Assembly (NCBI GenBank): GCA_937863385.1
Contig: CALMBW010000018.1
Coordinates: forward strand, 186,001-250,000
DNA from: an uncultured Actinomycetes bacterium
Lineage (GTDB): Bacteria; Actinomycetota; CADDZG01; WHSQ01
DNA length: 64,000 nt
Direction: 5' to 3'
The translations under genes and the position numbers were made by a program. The notes under the pieces were generated by a model. It saw only the letters and a list, made by a program, of their open reading frames with translations, was not told where the DNA came from and searched no databases. Below are positions 25,589-33,905 of this stretch, one piece after another. Position 1 is the stretch's first letter; each line of letters opens with the position of its first letter.

Positions 25589-25727
25589 GCACGTCGCGAA
25601 CCGTGAACATTACGCGTTTGATGACAAAGAAGGTGAAGCGATTGGCGAGAGATTCAAGTGCACCCTGCATGAAATGTTTGTCAAGCACCAAGCCTAATGT
25701 TGAACCGAGCGTTGGCGGGGTGAGGCC

Positions 25728-26822
25728 TTGACTCCAGCTGATTTGCGATTAATAACGGACATCGGGAGTCAGGATTTCGATGTCCTTATCACCCTTGTCT
25801 CTGTTGATGGATCCGCCTACAGGAAGCCGGGGGCTCGCATCCTCATGTGCGGAGATGGGTCGACCAAGGGATGCCTCGCGGGTGGATGCCTTGAGACCGA
25901 AATACTTACGGCTGCGCGAGATGTGATGCGTTCAGGGTCCCCGATGCTTCGAACCTTCGACCTCACTCACGATGATGAGTCTGAGTGGGGTTGGGGCGTC
26001 GGGTGCAGGGGAAAGCTCGAAGTATTCATCGAAACGCGGACCACCGGGCGAGCTCTTGCGAACATACTTTCGATGGCGCGGAATACATCTAGAAATTGGG
26101 TGCTTGCTACAGCTATCGAATCATCAAGCCCCGATGTCGCGGTTGCTTCACGATGGCTGTTGACGGGGAGCGGGGCCATTGTCGTGGACACGGACATTGA
26201 GCCTTTGACTCCTCTGATTCGCTCTGCAGCATCGAGGCTATCATCAGCAGCCAGCGAGATCGTCGATCTATCGATGAGACCGGGCCACGTGAGGCTCCAT
26301 GTGGAAAGAATTGACACCCCGGAACAACTATTGATCTGCGGTACGGGCGGTGATGTCGCCCCAATGGCGGCTCTCGCCGACTTCCTCGGGTGGAATGTCT
26401 TACTCACTGGGGGCCACGGGAGCATGACCGCTGACAATTTCCCGGCATCTAGTCGGCTTATCGTCTGCGAGCCTGACGATCTCGCGCATCAGGTACTCAT
26501 CGACTCTAGAACAAGCGCAGTCATTGCCACACACAACTTCGCTCTTGACCGTGCATATCTCAGAAGTCTTCTTCAGACAGATGCTGGGTACATCGGAATA
26601 GTTACCTCACGCTCTAGGATGATCGACTTGATCCAATGCGAGTTCGATGGAACCGGCCGTCAGACACATGACCGCGTCTTTGGTCCGGTGGGTCTGAATC
26701 TTCAGGCGGAAGGGCCCGAAGAAATAGCACTTGCGGTTATTGCGGAGATCCTTTGTTGGTCTCGGGGCGGGAGCGGAACGTCTCTTCGAGACGAAGAGAC
26801 GCTTGCCAACAAAGGCTGGTAA
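25728..26822 (+). CDS. XdhC/CoxI family maturation protein
   Basis: A 364-residue protein. N-terminal XdhC domain: TLVSVDGSAYRKPGARILM, then GCLAGGCLETEI and EWGWGVGCRGKLEVFIE, all typical. C-terminal Rossmann-like XdhC_C domain: LLICGTGGDVAPMAALADFL and later SAVIATHNFALDRAYL, ending with ASxGYIG-like TDAGYIGIVTSR. XdhC proteins bind and sulfurate molybdenum cofactor and pass it to molybdenum hydroxylases. The TTG at 25728 has a GGTGAGG site. Its stop TAA abuts the GTG of the MocA-like gene, so the two are a coupled pair that probably serves the hydroxylase encoded 3 kb to the left. Confidence 0.9.
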   Translation: MTPADLRLITDIGSQDFDVLITLVSVDGSAYRKPGARILMCGDGSTKGCLAGGCLETEILTAARDVMRSGSPMLRTFDLTHDDESEWGWGVGCRGKLEVFIETRTTGRALANILSMARNTSRNWVLATAIESSSPDVAVASRWLLTGSGAIVVDTDIEPLTPLIRSAASRLSSAASEIVDLSMRPGHVRLHVERIDTPEQLLICGTGGDVAPMAALADFLGWNVLLTGGHGSMTADNFPASSRLIVCEPDDLAHQVLIDSRTSAVIATHNFALDRAYLRSLLQTDAGYIGIVTSRSRMIDLIQCEFDGTGRQTHDRVFGPVGLNLQAEGPEEIALAVIAEILCWSRGGSGTSLRDEETLANKGW

Positions 26823-27443
26823 GTGATCGCTGCCATCGTCCTCGCGGCCGGGCGCTCGCAACGATTTGGCGCTCCAAAGTTAATGGAAGAGGTGTTAGGA
26901 CGCCCGTTGCTGCAGTGGGCAATCGACTCAGCGCTTGCATCAAACGTGGATCAAGTTGTCGTTGTTCTAGGCCATCGATCGGCTGAGCTGCGAGCCAGAC
27001 TCCGGCGAGGTCGCTTTCGGGTTATCCACAACCCAAAGTTCGAGGAGGGATTGTCCACTTCTCTCAAAGCTGGTCTTGAGGTTCTCCCCCCCGACTGCGA
27101 GGCGGCCTGCGTCTTTCTCGGCGATACACCCTTCGTACCATGGTCGGCTACCAACGAGGTCATTCATCAATTCAGATCGACCGGTATGCCTGTTTGGCGC
27201 CCGTGCTACCGAAATGTTCCGGGACACCCGGTTCTTGTGGGTCGAGATGTGTGGCCGCTCATCGTAGATCTGAAGGGCGATGTTGGTCTTCGGACACTCC
27301 TTCTCAACTATCCGGATTCGCTCATCTCGATGAACATGGACCCTCCCCGCGACGTGGATACGATCGACGACCTTGAGCACCTACGTCGAGAAGTAGGGCA
27401 GTCGCCAGCTCTCCCGACGAGCCGGATCAACTCACGAGACTAG
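26823..27443 (+). CDS. MocA-like molybdenum cofactor nucleotidyltransferase
   Basis: A 206-residue nucleotidyltransferase of the MobA/MocA group. The nucleotide-binding signature is AAIVLAAGRSQRFGAPKLME, and the active-site loop is CVFLGDTPFVPW, with PGHPVLVGRDVW further on. MocA attaches CMP to molybdopterin to form the dinucleotide cofactor used by xanthine dehydrogenase-type enzymes. The GTG start directly follows the XdhC stop. Two GC-rich hairpins after the stop probably terminate the transcript. Confidence 0.85.
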   Translation: MIAAIVLAAGRSQRFGAPKLMEEVLGRPLLQWAIDSALASNVDQVVVVLGHRSAELRARLRRGRFRVIHNPKFEEGLSTSLKAGLEVLPPDCEAACVFLGDTPFVPWSATNEVIHQFRSTGMPVWRPCYRNVPGHPVLVGRDVWPLIVDLKGDVGLRTLLLNYPDSLISMNMDPPRDVDTIDDLEHLRREVGQSPALPTSRINSRD

Positions 27444-27500
27444 TTCCCGGTAGGTCCAGCCATCACGCTGCTGCTTTGTGAAGACGCCTTCAGCATCCCT

Positions 27501-27548
27501 CCCGTCCGCTGGGGCTGCGGACGGGCGAGGGCGGAATCCCTCTTCCGC
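27501..27548 (+). terminator. Tandem hairpins after the MocA-like gene
   Basis: CCCGTCCGC (27501-27509) pairs with GCGGACGGG (27517-27525) over a seven-base loop, and GCGGAA (27531-27536) pairs with TTCCGC (27543-27548). Neither is followed by a T run, so intrinsic termination would be weak, but the position just past the operon end is right. Confidence 0.5.
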
Positions 27549-27586
27549 GCCCCGGTTCTTTGGGCCGTTAATCTGTAACTACACGC

Positions 27587-27616
27587 TTGACATTCAGTGC
27601 AATTCCTACGTACACT
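27587..27616 (+). promoter_or_regulatory. Promoter of the small basic gene
   Basis: TTGACA (27587-27592) and TACACT (27611-27616) are separated by 18 bases, a good housekeeping-type promoter. The expected transcript would start near 27623, only about 16 bases before the ATG at 27639. Confidence 0.6.
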
Positions 27617-27638
27617 TGTTTCTCGGAAAGGGGACTCG

Positions 27639-27770
27639 ATGCCGAACAAGCGAGGACGATCGGCCTCAACCGGCCGCTTCGTCAAACAGTCAACCGTTAA
27701 AAGAAATCCCAAGACCACTGTCAACGAGACAGTCAAGTCGAAGAAGCCTTCCAGGAAGAAGAAAACCTGA
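27639..27770 (+). CDS. Tiny basic protein, GRSASTGRFV family
   Basis: A 43-residue, Lys/Arg-rich protein starting at an ATG five bases after GAAAGGGG and just downstream of a consensus promoter. The sequence GRSASTGRFVKQSTVKRNPK belongs to a small family I have seen in actinobacterial genomes (often mislabelled as transporter); the role is unknown, though the charge suggests nucleic acid binding. The next gene begins 34 bases after its stop with its own binding site, so the two form a likely operon. Confidence 0.7.
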   Translation: MPNKRGRSASTGRFVKQSTVKRNPKTTVNETVKSKKPSRKKKT

Positions 27771-27804
27771 ACCCGTCCTATTCATACCGAAAGGAAGATT
27801 CTGG

Positions 27805-28275
27805 GTGAGTCCTCTAGCAACCTCAATCTCCCCCCAAGACGCGCTCATACAACTGAGCGATTTTCTCGATCTCACGAACCTGCGTGCGAAATTGGCGGAT
27901 CCCGAGGAGGGAAAGGGTTACTCAACCGAAGAACTTGATCTTCGAGAGGGTGAGTATCGCAAGTTCCTGGCCCTCCACATAGCCTTCCCCGACATGGATA
28001 TCGTTCCATGCGAGTTGGTTGATGAGATGTGGCACGCACACATCCTGGACACAATTGCATACCGCGCCGACTGCTCGGCCATATTCGGCCGGTTTCTAGA
28101 CCACTTTCCCTATTTTGGGCTGCGTGGCCCTCAGGATGCTCAGGACCTGAGCGAGGCGTATGAGCGCACCTTGCAGATCTATGTATCGGCCTTCGGCTCC
28201 CCTCCGCCGGAAACCTGGATTAGTGCTGGCCCGCGATCTTGTCGAACAAAGTGCAAACCTCAGAAATGCAAGTAG
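27805..28275 (+). CDS. Glycine-rich-domain-like protein
   Basis: About 156 residues from a GTG preceded by AAGGA nine bases upstream. The core DEMWHAHILDTIAYRADCSA followed by GRFLDHFPYFG is characteristic of the GRDP/DUF1399 group (plant glycine-rich-domain protein-like), with WHxH and a conserved Cys. Bacterial members are of unknown function and often appear in accessory or biosynthetic loci. The C-terminus is cysteine-rich (SCRTKCKPQKCK) and could bind a metal. It is paired with the tiny basic gene upstream. Confidence 0.7.
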   Translation: MSPLATSISPQDALIQLSDFLDLTNLRAKLADPEEGKGYSTEELDLREGEYRKFLALHIAFPDMDIVPCELVDEMWHAHILDTIAYRADCSAIFGRFLDHFPYFGLRGPQDAQDLSEAYERTLQIYVSAFGSPPPETWISAGPRSCRTKCKPQKCK

Positions 28276-28377
28276 CGGCCCCTCTCTTGGCCCAACCGCA
28301 GGCTTTCTGAGACGATTAGCGCCTCTTTGATCAGGACCAGGACTAGCCTCTCTTCCTGGGTGATGCATTCCACTCAG

Positions 28378-29403
28378 CTAACTTTCGCAGCCGCTGCCGT
28401 CGTTGTCGCCGTCAAACCCATGCGGATCCGGATGCTTCACAACGGCGAAATCCCTGTGGGGAACGTCACCGCAGTCGAGATCGGGAGGCGGCGGCGAGAT
28501 ACAGACCGTTGGATAGGCCGGATCACAAGTGGGTTTCGGAGTGGTCGACGGTTTGGGTGTCGGCGCGCTGGTCGGTTTGGGTGTCGGCGTCGCGCCTAGA
28601 GACGGAGTGGGCGTGACAGTGGGACTGGCCGTGGCGCTTAGTAAGGGACTAGGGGTATTAGAGACCGATGGGGTGGGCGGTGGCGATGCCGCGGTCGGAG
28701 CTGGAAGACTCGCGAGAGCATCGGCCATCACATTGGCGGCGGCGTTCAGTTGGCGTCTCGTGATCTGGCGCACATTGCGGTTGTATCCGAATTCCGAGTA
28801 CTGCTTCACGAGTTTGATGTACGAGTCGTGAGACCGTCGCGCGAGCGCTAGCGAACTTTCGTATGGGTCGAAGGGATCGGCACCGTCGAAGGTGAACGAG
28901 AGCCTGCCAGCGGCGACCTTACGGTCCACCTCTCCTTCATACTTGCTATGGATCATGTCCTCCTTCTTGGAGGAATCGGTGTGCATCGGCTGCGCCAGGT
29001 CACCTAGTAGATGAGCGAGGTAGCCCAGCTCGACGCTCGCAGCTTCCAACTCCCCTGCCGTTAGGTGTGTCGAGATGCTGCCGTACCAGTAGGCGATCGC
29101 CTCCGGCGCTCCGCCGTAAGTGTCTCCCCACTCGTCGTACACATGCCACCAGGTTCCAGAAGCGTGGTCAATCCCATCGACAGTGTCGGGGTCGTCGGTC
29201 GCTTCCAGCGCGCGCTCGTCGTCGACCCAGGAGACATCGGTTGCTTGCAGAGCTTTGTCGAGGATCCAGTCGTGCGTTCCGTATGAGTTGGGCCCGTCGG
29301 GGCCGTTGGACCACCCCGAAGCCCTCATCGGCAAGAGGGCGATCAACAAGACGACGATTAGAGCTGGGGCCAGCGGCGCTTGCTTCGGTCCGAGGTAGCT
29401 CAT
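28378..29403 (-). CDS. Secreted phospholipase C/P1 nuclease-like protein with Excalibur domain
   Basis: A 341-residue exported protein. A signal peptide (LAPALIVVLLIALLPMRASG) ends before WSNGPDGPNSYGTHDWI, and the Trp and His there match the mature N-terminus and zinc ligands of zinc phospholipase C/S1-P1 nucleases; GYLAHLLGDLAQPMHTD near residue 148 gives the His/Asp set. Then comes a long Pro/Thr/Ser linker (about 240-300) and a C-terminal Excalibur calcium-binding motif with CGDV and DGDNDGSGCES. The likely substrate is a phospholipid or nucleic acid outside the cell. It is convergent with the GRDP gene and divergent from the TIR gene. Confidence 0.85.
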   Translation of the reverse strand: MSYLGPKQAPLAPALIVVLLIALLPMRASGWSNGPDGPNSYGTHDWILDKALQATDVSWVDDERALEATDDPDTVDGIDHASGTWWHVYDEWGDTYGGAPEAIAYWYGSISTHLTAGELEAASVELGYLAHLLGDLAQPMHTDSSKKEDMIHSKYEGEVDRKVAAGRLSFTFDGADPFDPYESSLALARRSHDSYIKLVKQYSEFGYNRNVRQITRRQLNAAANVMADALASLPAPTAASPPPTPSVSNTPSPLLSATASPTVTPTPSLGATPTPKPTSAPTPKPSTTPKPTCDPAYPTVCISPPPPDLDCGDVPHRDFAVVKHPDPHGFDGDNDGSGCES

Positions 29404-29572
29404 GAAAGACAGCTTGGGGCTACTGCCTGTCTATGTCTAGAGGGGTGATCTGAGCGCGCTAGATACCAGCCCCATCGTTGGTCTAGAAGTGGGCACCAGC
29501 TGCGGGCGGTTGAGCCAAGACATCTCATCTTTCGCATATGTTCTTGCGAGCGAAAGCAAGAGGGAGTTGAGG

Positions 29573-30460
29573 ATGTTGAAAGTTTTCATCAGCTGGTCGG
29601 GAGAAGCCAGCCACGAGGTGGCCGTCGTTCTCAGGGACTGGCTGCCATCCGTACTCCAAACTGTCGAGCCTTATGTCTCATCGGAGGACATCGACAAGGG
29701 CGCACGTTGGAGCACCGATATCTCAAAGGAATTGGAGGAATCACTCTTCGGCATCCTTTGTGTTGTCCCAGATAACCTCAGTGCACCTTGGCTCAACTTC
29801 GAAGCGGGCGCGCTTTCTAAGTCTTTCGAAAAGGGTCGGGTCTCCCCCTTCCTATTCGGTCTCAAGAGGGCAGATGTCCCTCCAGGTCCACTTCTCCAGT
29901 TCCAGTCAACCGTCTACGAGAAGGACGATGTCTTCAAGTTGGTCCAAAGCATCAATCAAGCAAGCGACGAAGGCCCTCTCGAGATGCCACGTCTAACGGA
30001 GGCATTAGAGGTTTGGTGGCCGCATCTGGAAGAGCGATTAGATCCCCTGCTAGAAGACCTTCCGAGGCCGCAAGAGGAAAATGGAAGCTCTACAGCAGCA
30101 CGACCGACCGATGATGTCTTGGACGAGATCCTAGAGCTAGTTCGTGAGCAACAACGGTTGGTAACGGACCCGGAAGCCCTGCTTCCTCCTCGCTACCTAG
30201 AGCACGTGTTGCGCGGCCGAACGAAAGCGGTTGAACCAGGACCCCTGAGAGCGATCGATCAGTCGTGGAGCCAACTCGTTCATGCTGTTGTTACCTCGAA
30301 ACAACCAGTAAGTGAGGCCAAGATCATTTCGCTATTGGAAGAAGTAGAGGATCCGCTCATCTATGTCCTTCGTGCCCTAGGACGTCGTCGACCTCGAATG
30401 ACGCTAGCCCGCCTCTATCAGACTTCACTGATCGACGAAGACCCTGAGGAGTCCGAGTGA
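29573..30460 (+). CDS. TIR-domain protein
   Basis: A 295-residue protein starting at ATG 29573, with GGGAG seven bases upstream. Residues 1-140 are a TIR_2-type domain: KVFISWSGEASHEVAVVLRD (strand A and helix A), SSEDIDKGARW (BB loop region) and APWLNFEAGALSK, where Glu77 is the likely catalytic NADase residue. The C-terminal 150 residues are helical, acidic and unassigned. Bacterial TIR proteins often deplete NAD in anti-phage defence, alone or with partners. No cyclic-nucleotide synthase or STING-like partner lies next to it, so it would be a stand-alone effector; defence is inference. Confidence 0.75.
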   Translation: MLKVFISWSGEASHEVAVVLRDWLPSVLQTVEPYVSSEDIDKGARWSTDISKELEESLFGILCVVPDNLSAPWLNFEAGALSKSFEKGRVSPFLFGLKRADVPPGPLLQFQSTVYEKDDVFKLVQSINQASDEGPLEMPRLTEALEVWWPHLEERLDPLLEDLPRPQEENGSSTAARPTDDVLDEILELVREQQRLVTDPEALLPPRYLEHVLRGRTKAVEPGPLRAIDQSWSQLVHAVVTSKQPVSEAKIISLLEEVEDPLIYVLRALGRRRPRMTLARLYQTSLIDEDPEESE

Positions 30461-30553
30461 CTCCAAACATCCATCAGTGATGAAGATGCATCTTTCCCAT
30501 CGTCGCGACGCAAAGTGTCGCACTTTAACGAGAGGTCTTTAGCGAATCTCTAA

Positions 30554-30749
30554 TCAGGCTGTTTGTTCCTTGGCAAATGTTCTAGTTTGGTCGATCAAAA
30601 CTCTGACGTCATGTTCGCCATTCACAGTCACTCCCTGAAGCCGAACGGGAGCAGGCTTCAGCTCTTGCAGAATGTGCGTGGCAACTCCTGGGAGGAGCGT
30701 TAAATAAGGCCAAGAGACTGCCTGACCAAGAGAAGTGAGCGCGGGCCAT
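30554..30749 (-). pseudogene. Coding remnant after the double-HTH gene
   Basis: Reading the minus strand directly after the stop of the double-HTH gene gives a protein-like frame, WPYLTLLPGVATHILQELKP and then GVTVNGEHDVRVLIDQTRTF, that ends at TGA 30554-30556. It has no in-frame start codon; an ATG at 30749 in another frame would join it if one base near 30743 is extra. It therefore looks like a small gene with a single-base frameshift, or a C-terminal extension cut off by the TAA at 30758. No family recognised. Confidence 0.4.
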
Positions 30750-30757
30750 CCTATCGT

Positions 30758-31201
30758 TTAGCTTCTCCGCTTGACGTAATTCTCGACATCGGCGGCGAAG
30801 ATCATCCATCTCCCCTTGCGTTTGAATGCTCGCAGCTGATCGGTGCGGACGAGATAGCTGATGTTCTGGCGGGTGACGCCAATCACCTCCGCGGCTTCTG
30901 CCGCAGTAAGAAGCTCATCACTCGTCGCCTCGTTGCTCGAGGAGACGGAAGGGTCCAATCTGTTGGCGGAGACCCAGCGATCGGTCGCTTCATGCAGCCC
31001 ATCGAGGAAGGTTTCCAACCGCCGGCGGTCGACGCGCCAGGAGCCGCGGGCCCCGATCTTGACGGCGGGGAGCTCTCCCGAACGTGCCAGTGAATAGACC
31101 TCTGCCTGGCTGAGGTTCAGGTACGCAGCGGTCTCCTTGAGAGTCATCAGGCGACCCTCGACCTCCAGCCCACGACCATCTACTCGCTGCTTCATGTCCA
31201 T
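30758..31201 (-). CDS. Protein with two excisionase-type HTH domains
   Basis: A 147-residue protein with two HTH_17 (MerR-like excisionase) domains. The first (about 18-72) reads LMTLKETAAYLNLSQAEVYS and the wing LPAVKIGARGSWRVDRRRLE; the second (about 97-147) reads LLTAAEAAEVIGVTRQNISY and FKRKGRWMIFAADVENYVKR. Such domains bend DNA at att sites or act as repressors. GGAGCAG precedes the start (ATG 31201 or 31195). It is the third gene after the serine recombinase, the likely directionality or regulatory factor of that element. Confidence 0.75.
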   Translation of the reverse strand: MDMKQRVDGRGLEVEGRLMTLKETAAYLNLSQAEVYSLARSGELPAVKIGARGSWRVDRRRLETFLDGLHEATDRWVSANRLDPSVSSSNEATSDELLTAAEAAEVIGVTRQNISYLVRTDQLRAFKRKGRWMIFAADVENYVKRRS

Positions 31202-31237
31202 CTGCTCCGGGCACGAGAAGTCAAAACAGCAAGGACG

Positions 31238-31522
31238 TTAGTCTCCTTCGTCACCGTCATCAGCATCGTCGGCCCTGGTCCCGAGCGGGTGTTTCTTGGT
31301 CCAGTCGGCGGTCTCCTCATAGAGCCGCTCCACGTAGCGTTCGAGTTGATCTACGCCGACCCGCCACACACCGCGGCCTCCGATCTTGATGCCGGGGAGT
31401 TCGCCGGAGCGCACCAGCGAGTACACCTGCTGGACCGAGACACTGAGGTAGCGCGCGGTCTGCTCGAGGGTGAGAAAGCGGGGTTCGATGTCCAGCGAGT
31501 CCTGGGGGTCCTTCTTAGCCAT
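31238..31522 (-). CDS. Excisionase-family DNA-binding protein
   Basis: About 94 residues with one HTH_17 domain: FLTLEQTARYLSVSVQQVYS and LPGIKIGGRGVWRVGVDQLE. The C-terminus is acidic (ADDADDGDEGD). The start at 31522 is chosen because homology begins there; the binding site is weak and an earlier ATG at 31552 is possible. It follows the serine recombinase by about 54 bases and precedes the double-HTH gene, so all three are likely one transcript. It closely resembles the first half of its neighbour, which suggests duplication. Confidence 0.7.
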   Translation of the reverse strand: MAKKDPQDSLDIEPRFLTLEQTARYLSVSVQQVYSLVRSGELPGIKIGGRGVWRVGVDQLERYVERLYEETADWTKKHPLGTRADDADDGDEGD

Positions 31523-31575
31523 ATCGCCAGTATGGCGTCCGAACGCTCGCATAGCAACCGTTTGCCCCCGTTTGC

Positions 31576-33009
31576 CTAGAGCTGCCTGTGCTTGGTGCAC
31601 TCCCGCTGGAACTCCGCCCACGATTTCCCCCTGGGGCTGGGTATCCCAGCACTCGTGTACTCCCTAACCGGTGGCGGCTGGCGGGCAATGGCGGATTCGA
31701 CCTTACGGAAGGACTCGGAGCGTCCGCCACTGACCGCTCTGGGTTCGGTCTTGCGGGGCTTGGAGGTGACGACAGCGATGTCGTCTCGGTCAGCGACCTC
31801 AGAGCGCCAATGGATGTCGATGTCGTGGCGCAACGTGGTGCGGTACTGGGTCCGAGGGATCTCGGTGCCCGACGGTGTCATCACGATCTTTTCGATCACC
31901 AGAGCTAACAGCCGTTTGCGTTCGTCAAGGCTCGCCTCTTCCCACAGAGTGGTCGGGGATCCGGCTCGCTCTCCCGTTTCGGTGAGGATCGTGAACGCGC
32001 AGCGATCAACGAAGCGCCTTGAGACCTCTAGTTCGACCAGATCACCGTGCACGCGCATGTTGAGGCAACCCTTCCACGACTCCCACGACGGTCCCCCGCA
32101 GTGATACACGCCTCGGTGGTCACGGGTGGTAGTGGTGTGGGTCATCTTGCTCCCGCATAGACCGCACCACATCAGTCCCGACAGCAGATAGGGGTTCCGA
32201 GGACGCGGTCTCCCCAGGTTGCCTTTGCGGCGGGGGTCAGCGAGTCGGCGGGCGCGCACCCTGTCCCACAGCTCGCGGGGCACGATCGCCGTCCACTGAG
32301 CCGTGACCAGATCATCGTCGACCAACGAAAGACCCGCGTAGGCAGGGTTGTCCAACACCTTACCGATGCGCTGAGCTGTCCATCGGCGCTTCTTAGGGGT
32401 GTCGATGCCCGCACCGTTGAGGGAGCGTGCGATCGAGTGCGTCGATCTGCCAGCCGCGTAGTCGTCAAAGACGCCCCGAACCACCGGTGCGGCGCGCTCG
32501 TCCAGAACCCAGGTCGCCGGGAGTGTCCCCCTGCGATAACCGAAGGGAGCTAACCCCCAAGGTCTGCCCTCAGCTCGGATACGGCGGTGGTTAGCGCGGG
32601 TGTAGTCGGCTTTGACGTCTGATTCGTACTCGGCGAACGCCGCCAGGATGTGACGCAGCAGCCGCCCTTGGCTGGTCGAGGTGTCGAGGTTCATGTCCAG
32701 GAACACCAGGGGGATGCCGTCTGAGTCGAAGATCTCGAACAACCGGATCAATTGCTTCATGCTGCGACCGAACCGTGACAGCTTGGGGATGATGATCTGG
32801 GAATACCCGGCGCGGTCTGCTACAAGTTCTTCGAGCGAGGGCCGGGGCTTGGCGCCGCGGAAGGCCGAGAAGTCAACGTCACTGTAGATGCGGGCCAAGT
32901 TGAGGTTCTTGTAGGAGCAGTAGCGCTCGATCTCGTCTTCGTAGAGTTCGGGGGCCTTCATGTTGTCCCGGGCGAGGGACACCCGGTAGTAGCCAGCGAC
33001 GGGTCGCAT
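31576..33009 (-). CDS. Large serine recombinase
   Basis: A 477-residue site-specific recombinase. The resolvase domain starts AGYYRVSLARDN with the nucleophile Ser10 and includes IIPKLSRFGRSMKQLIRLFE. The recombinase domain follows (GRPWGLAPFGYRRG), then a zinc ribbon with CGLCGSKM and YHCGG/KGCLN cysteines, and a basic, low-complexity C-terminus. The ATG at 33009 is set by GGAGG six bases upstream; the longer open frame is noise. Such enzymes integrate and excise phages and mobilisable elements at att sites. It is intact, so the element may still be mobile. No att core was recognised in the flanking gaps. Confidence 0.9.
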   Translation of the reverse strand: MRPVAGYYRVSLARDNMKAPELYEDEIERYCSYKNLNLARIYSDVDFSAFRGAKPRPSLEELVADRAGYSQIIIPKLSRFGRSMKQLIRLFEIFDSDGIPLVFLDMNLDTSTSQGRLLRHILAAFAEYESDVKADYTRANHRRIRAEGRPWGLAPFGYRRGTLPATWVLDERAAPVVRGVFDDYAAGRSTHSIARSLNGAGIDTPKKRRWTAQRIGKVLDNPAYAGLSLVDDDLVTAQWTAIVPRELWDRVRARRLADPRRKGNLGRPRPRNPYLLSGLMWCGLCGSKMTHTTTTRDHRGVYHCGGPSWESWKGCLNMRVHGDLVELEVSRRFVDRCAFTILTETGERAGSPTTLWEEASLDERKRLLALVIEKIVMTPSGTEIPRTQYRTTLRHDIDIHWRSEVADRDDIAVVTSKPRKTEPRAVSGGRSESFRKVESAIARQPPPVREYTSAGIPSPRGKSWAEFQRECTKHRQL

Positions 33010-33074
33010 AGGAACCTCCCTGCTAGATGAACCGCTTGTCGACGAAACGTGTGTGCGATGCAACACTCGAAACC

Positions 33075-33244
33075 ATGGAAGATCCCCTTCCCCCCGATGA
33101 TCTACATGTCGAGCTCGCAGACGACGGCTGGGTAGTACGGACGACCGACCACTCGATCCTCGCGATCTATCGGACGCAGAAGCAAACCTCAAACAGTGGC
33201 GCTCGCCGTCCCACCATCTTGCCTGCAAGCTTGGTAAGTGGTGA
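33075..33244 (+). pseudogene. Broken small DUF2188-like gene
   Basis: An ATG at 33075 opens a frame that reads PDDLHVELADDGWVVRTTDH then SILAIYRTQK, similar to small DUF2188-like proteins that have a central GW-V motif. The frame then turns to noise, but a neighbouring frame continues with ANLKQWRSPSHHLACKLGKW and stops at 33242-33244. One missing base near 33180 would join them. It lies just upstream of, and divergent from, the serine recombinase. The call rests on sequence appearance. Confidence 0.4.
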
Positions 33245-33348
33245 AGCGACCCGGGGCTCTCCGAGTACGAGCGCCAAAAGCCGACCCTTAGTCTTGATGG
33301 GCGTTTGCTGTTGCAATCCCGGAGCTTCTCCACTCGGCGGTTCTGAGT

Positions 33349-33897
33349 TCAACCAGTGTGAAGCGCATTTCGTGCTCGCGACTGAAGCCAAACCACAATG
33401 CCATCAAGGATCAGGATCGCAAAGGGGATAAGTAGTGAGATCAGCAGGATCGATGTTGCTTCGGAGGTATCAGCAACGCTGACGACAAGGATGCTCACTA
33501 GAACAATCAGTATGAAGCGCGCTATCAGCTGAAGCCCGCTTGTCCAAACCAACGCGAGCGCCCAGAACACGCCCATTGCAGTAGCGATGAGACGGTCTCC
33601 CTTAGAAATCGAGACCAATTCTCTTAGCAATACTGAAATCATCATGGCGACACCCACCGACCAGGCCGCCTGCAGAATAGGAGCTCGGTGCCCTGATATG
33701 CGAAAAATTGCCCACGCCCCACCCAGAAACACCAACGCGCTGACGACTAGCACAGAAGCTGGCCCGCCGAGGCCCAGGATGAGAGCGTAGGCTCCTACAA
33801 CGAAGGAAAGCGACCCCGCCATCACAGCAACAAGATTGCGCCGCCATTGACTTATCGCCTGATTCTGTAGAGGCCCATGTCCTGCCGGGGTGGTCAC
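33349..33897 (-). CDS. Multi-helix membrane protein
   Basis: A 182-residue membrane protein with about five or six hydrophobic helices, for example LVAVMAGSLSFVVGAYALIL, VLVVSALVFLGGAWAIF, and FILIVLVSILVVSVA. Function is unknown. The GTG at 33897 is eight bases after the stop of the giant secreted protein gene, so the two are almost certainly co-expressed. A role in export or anchoring of that protein is conceivable but not shown. Confidence 0.65.
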   Translation of the reverse strand: MTTPAGHGPLQNQAISQWRRNLVAVMAGSLSFVVGAYALILGLGGPASVLVVSALVFLGGAWAIFRISGHRAPILQAAWSVGVAMMISVLLRELVSISKGDRLIATAMGVFWALALVWTSGLQLIARFILIVLVSILVVSVADTSEATSILLISLLIPFAILILDGIVVWLQSRARNALHTG

Positions 33898-33905
33898 GTC
33901 GACAC

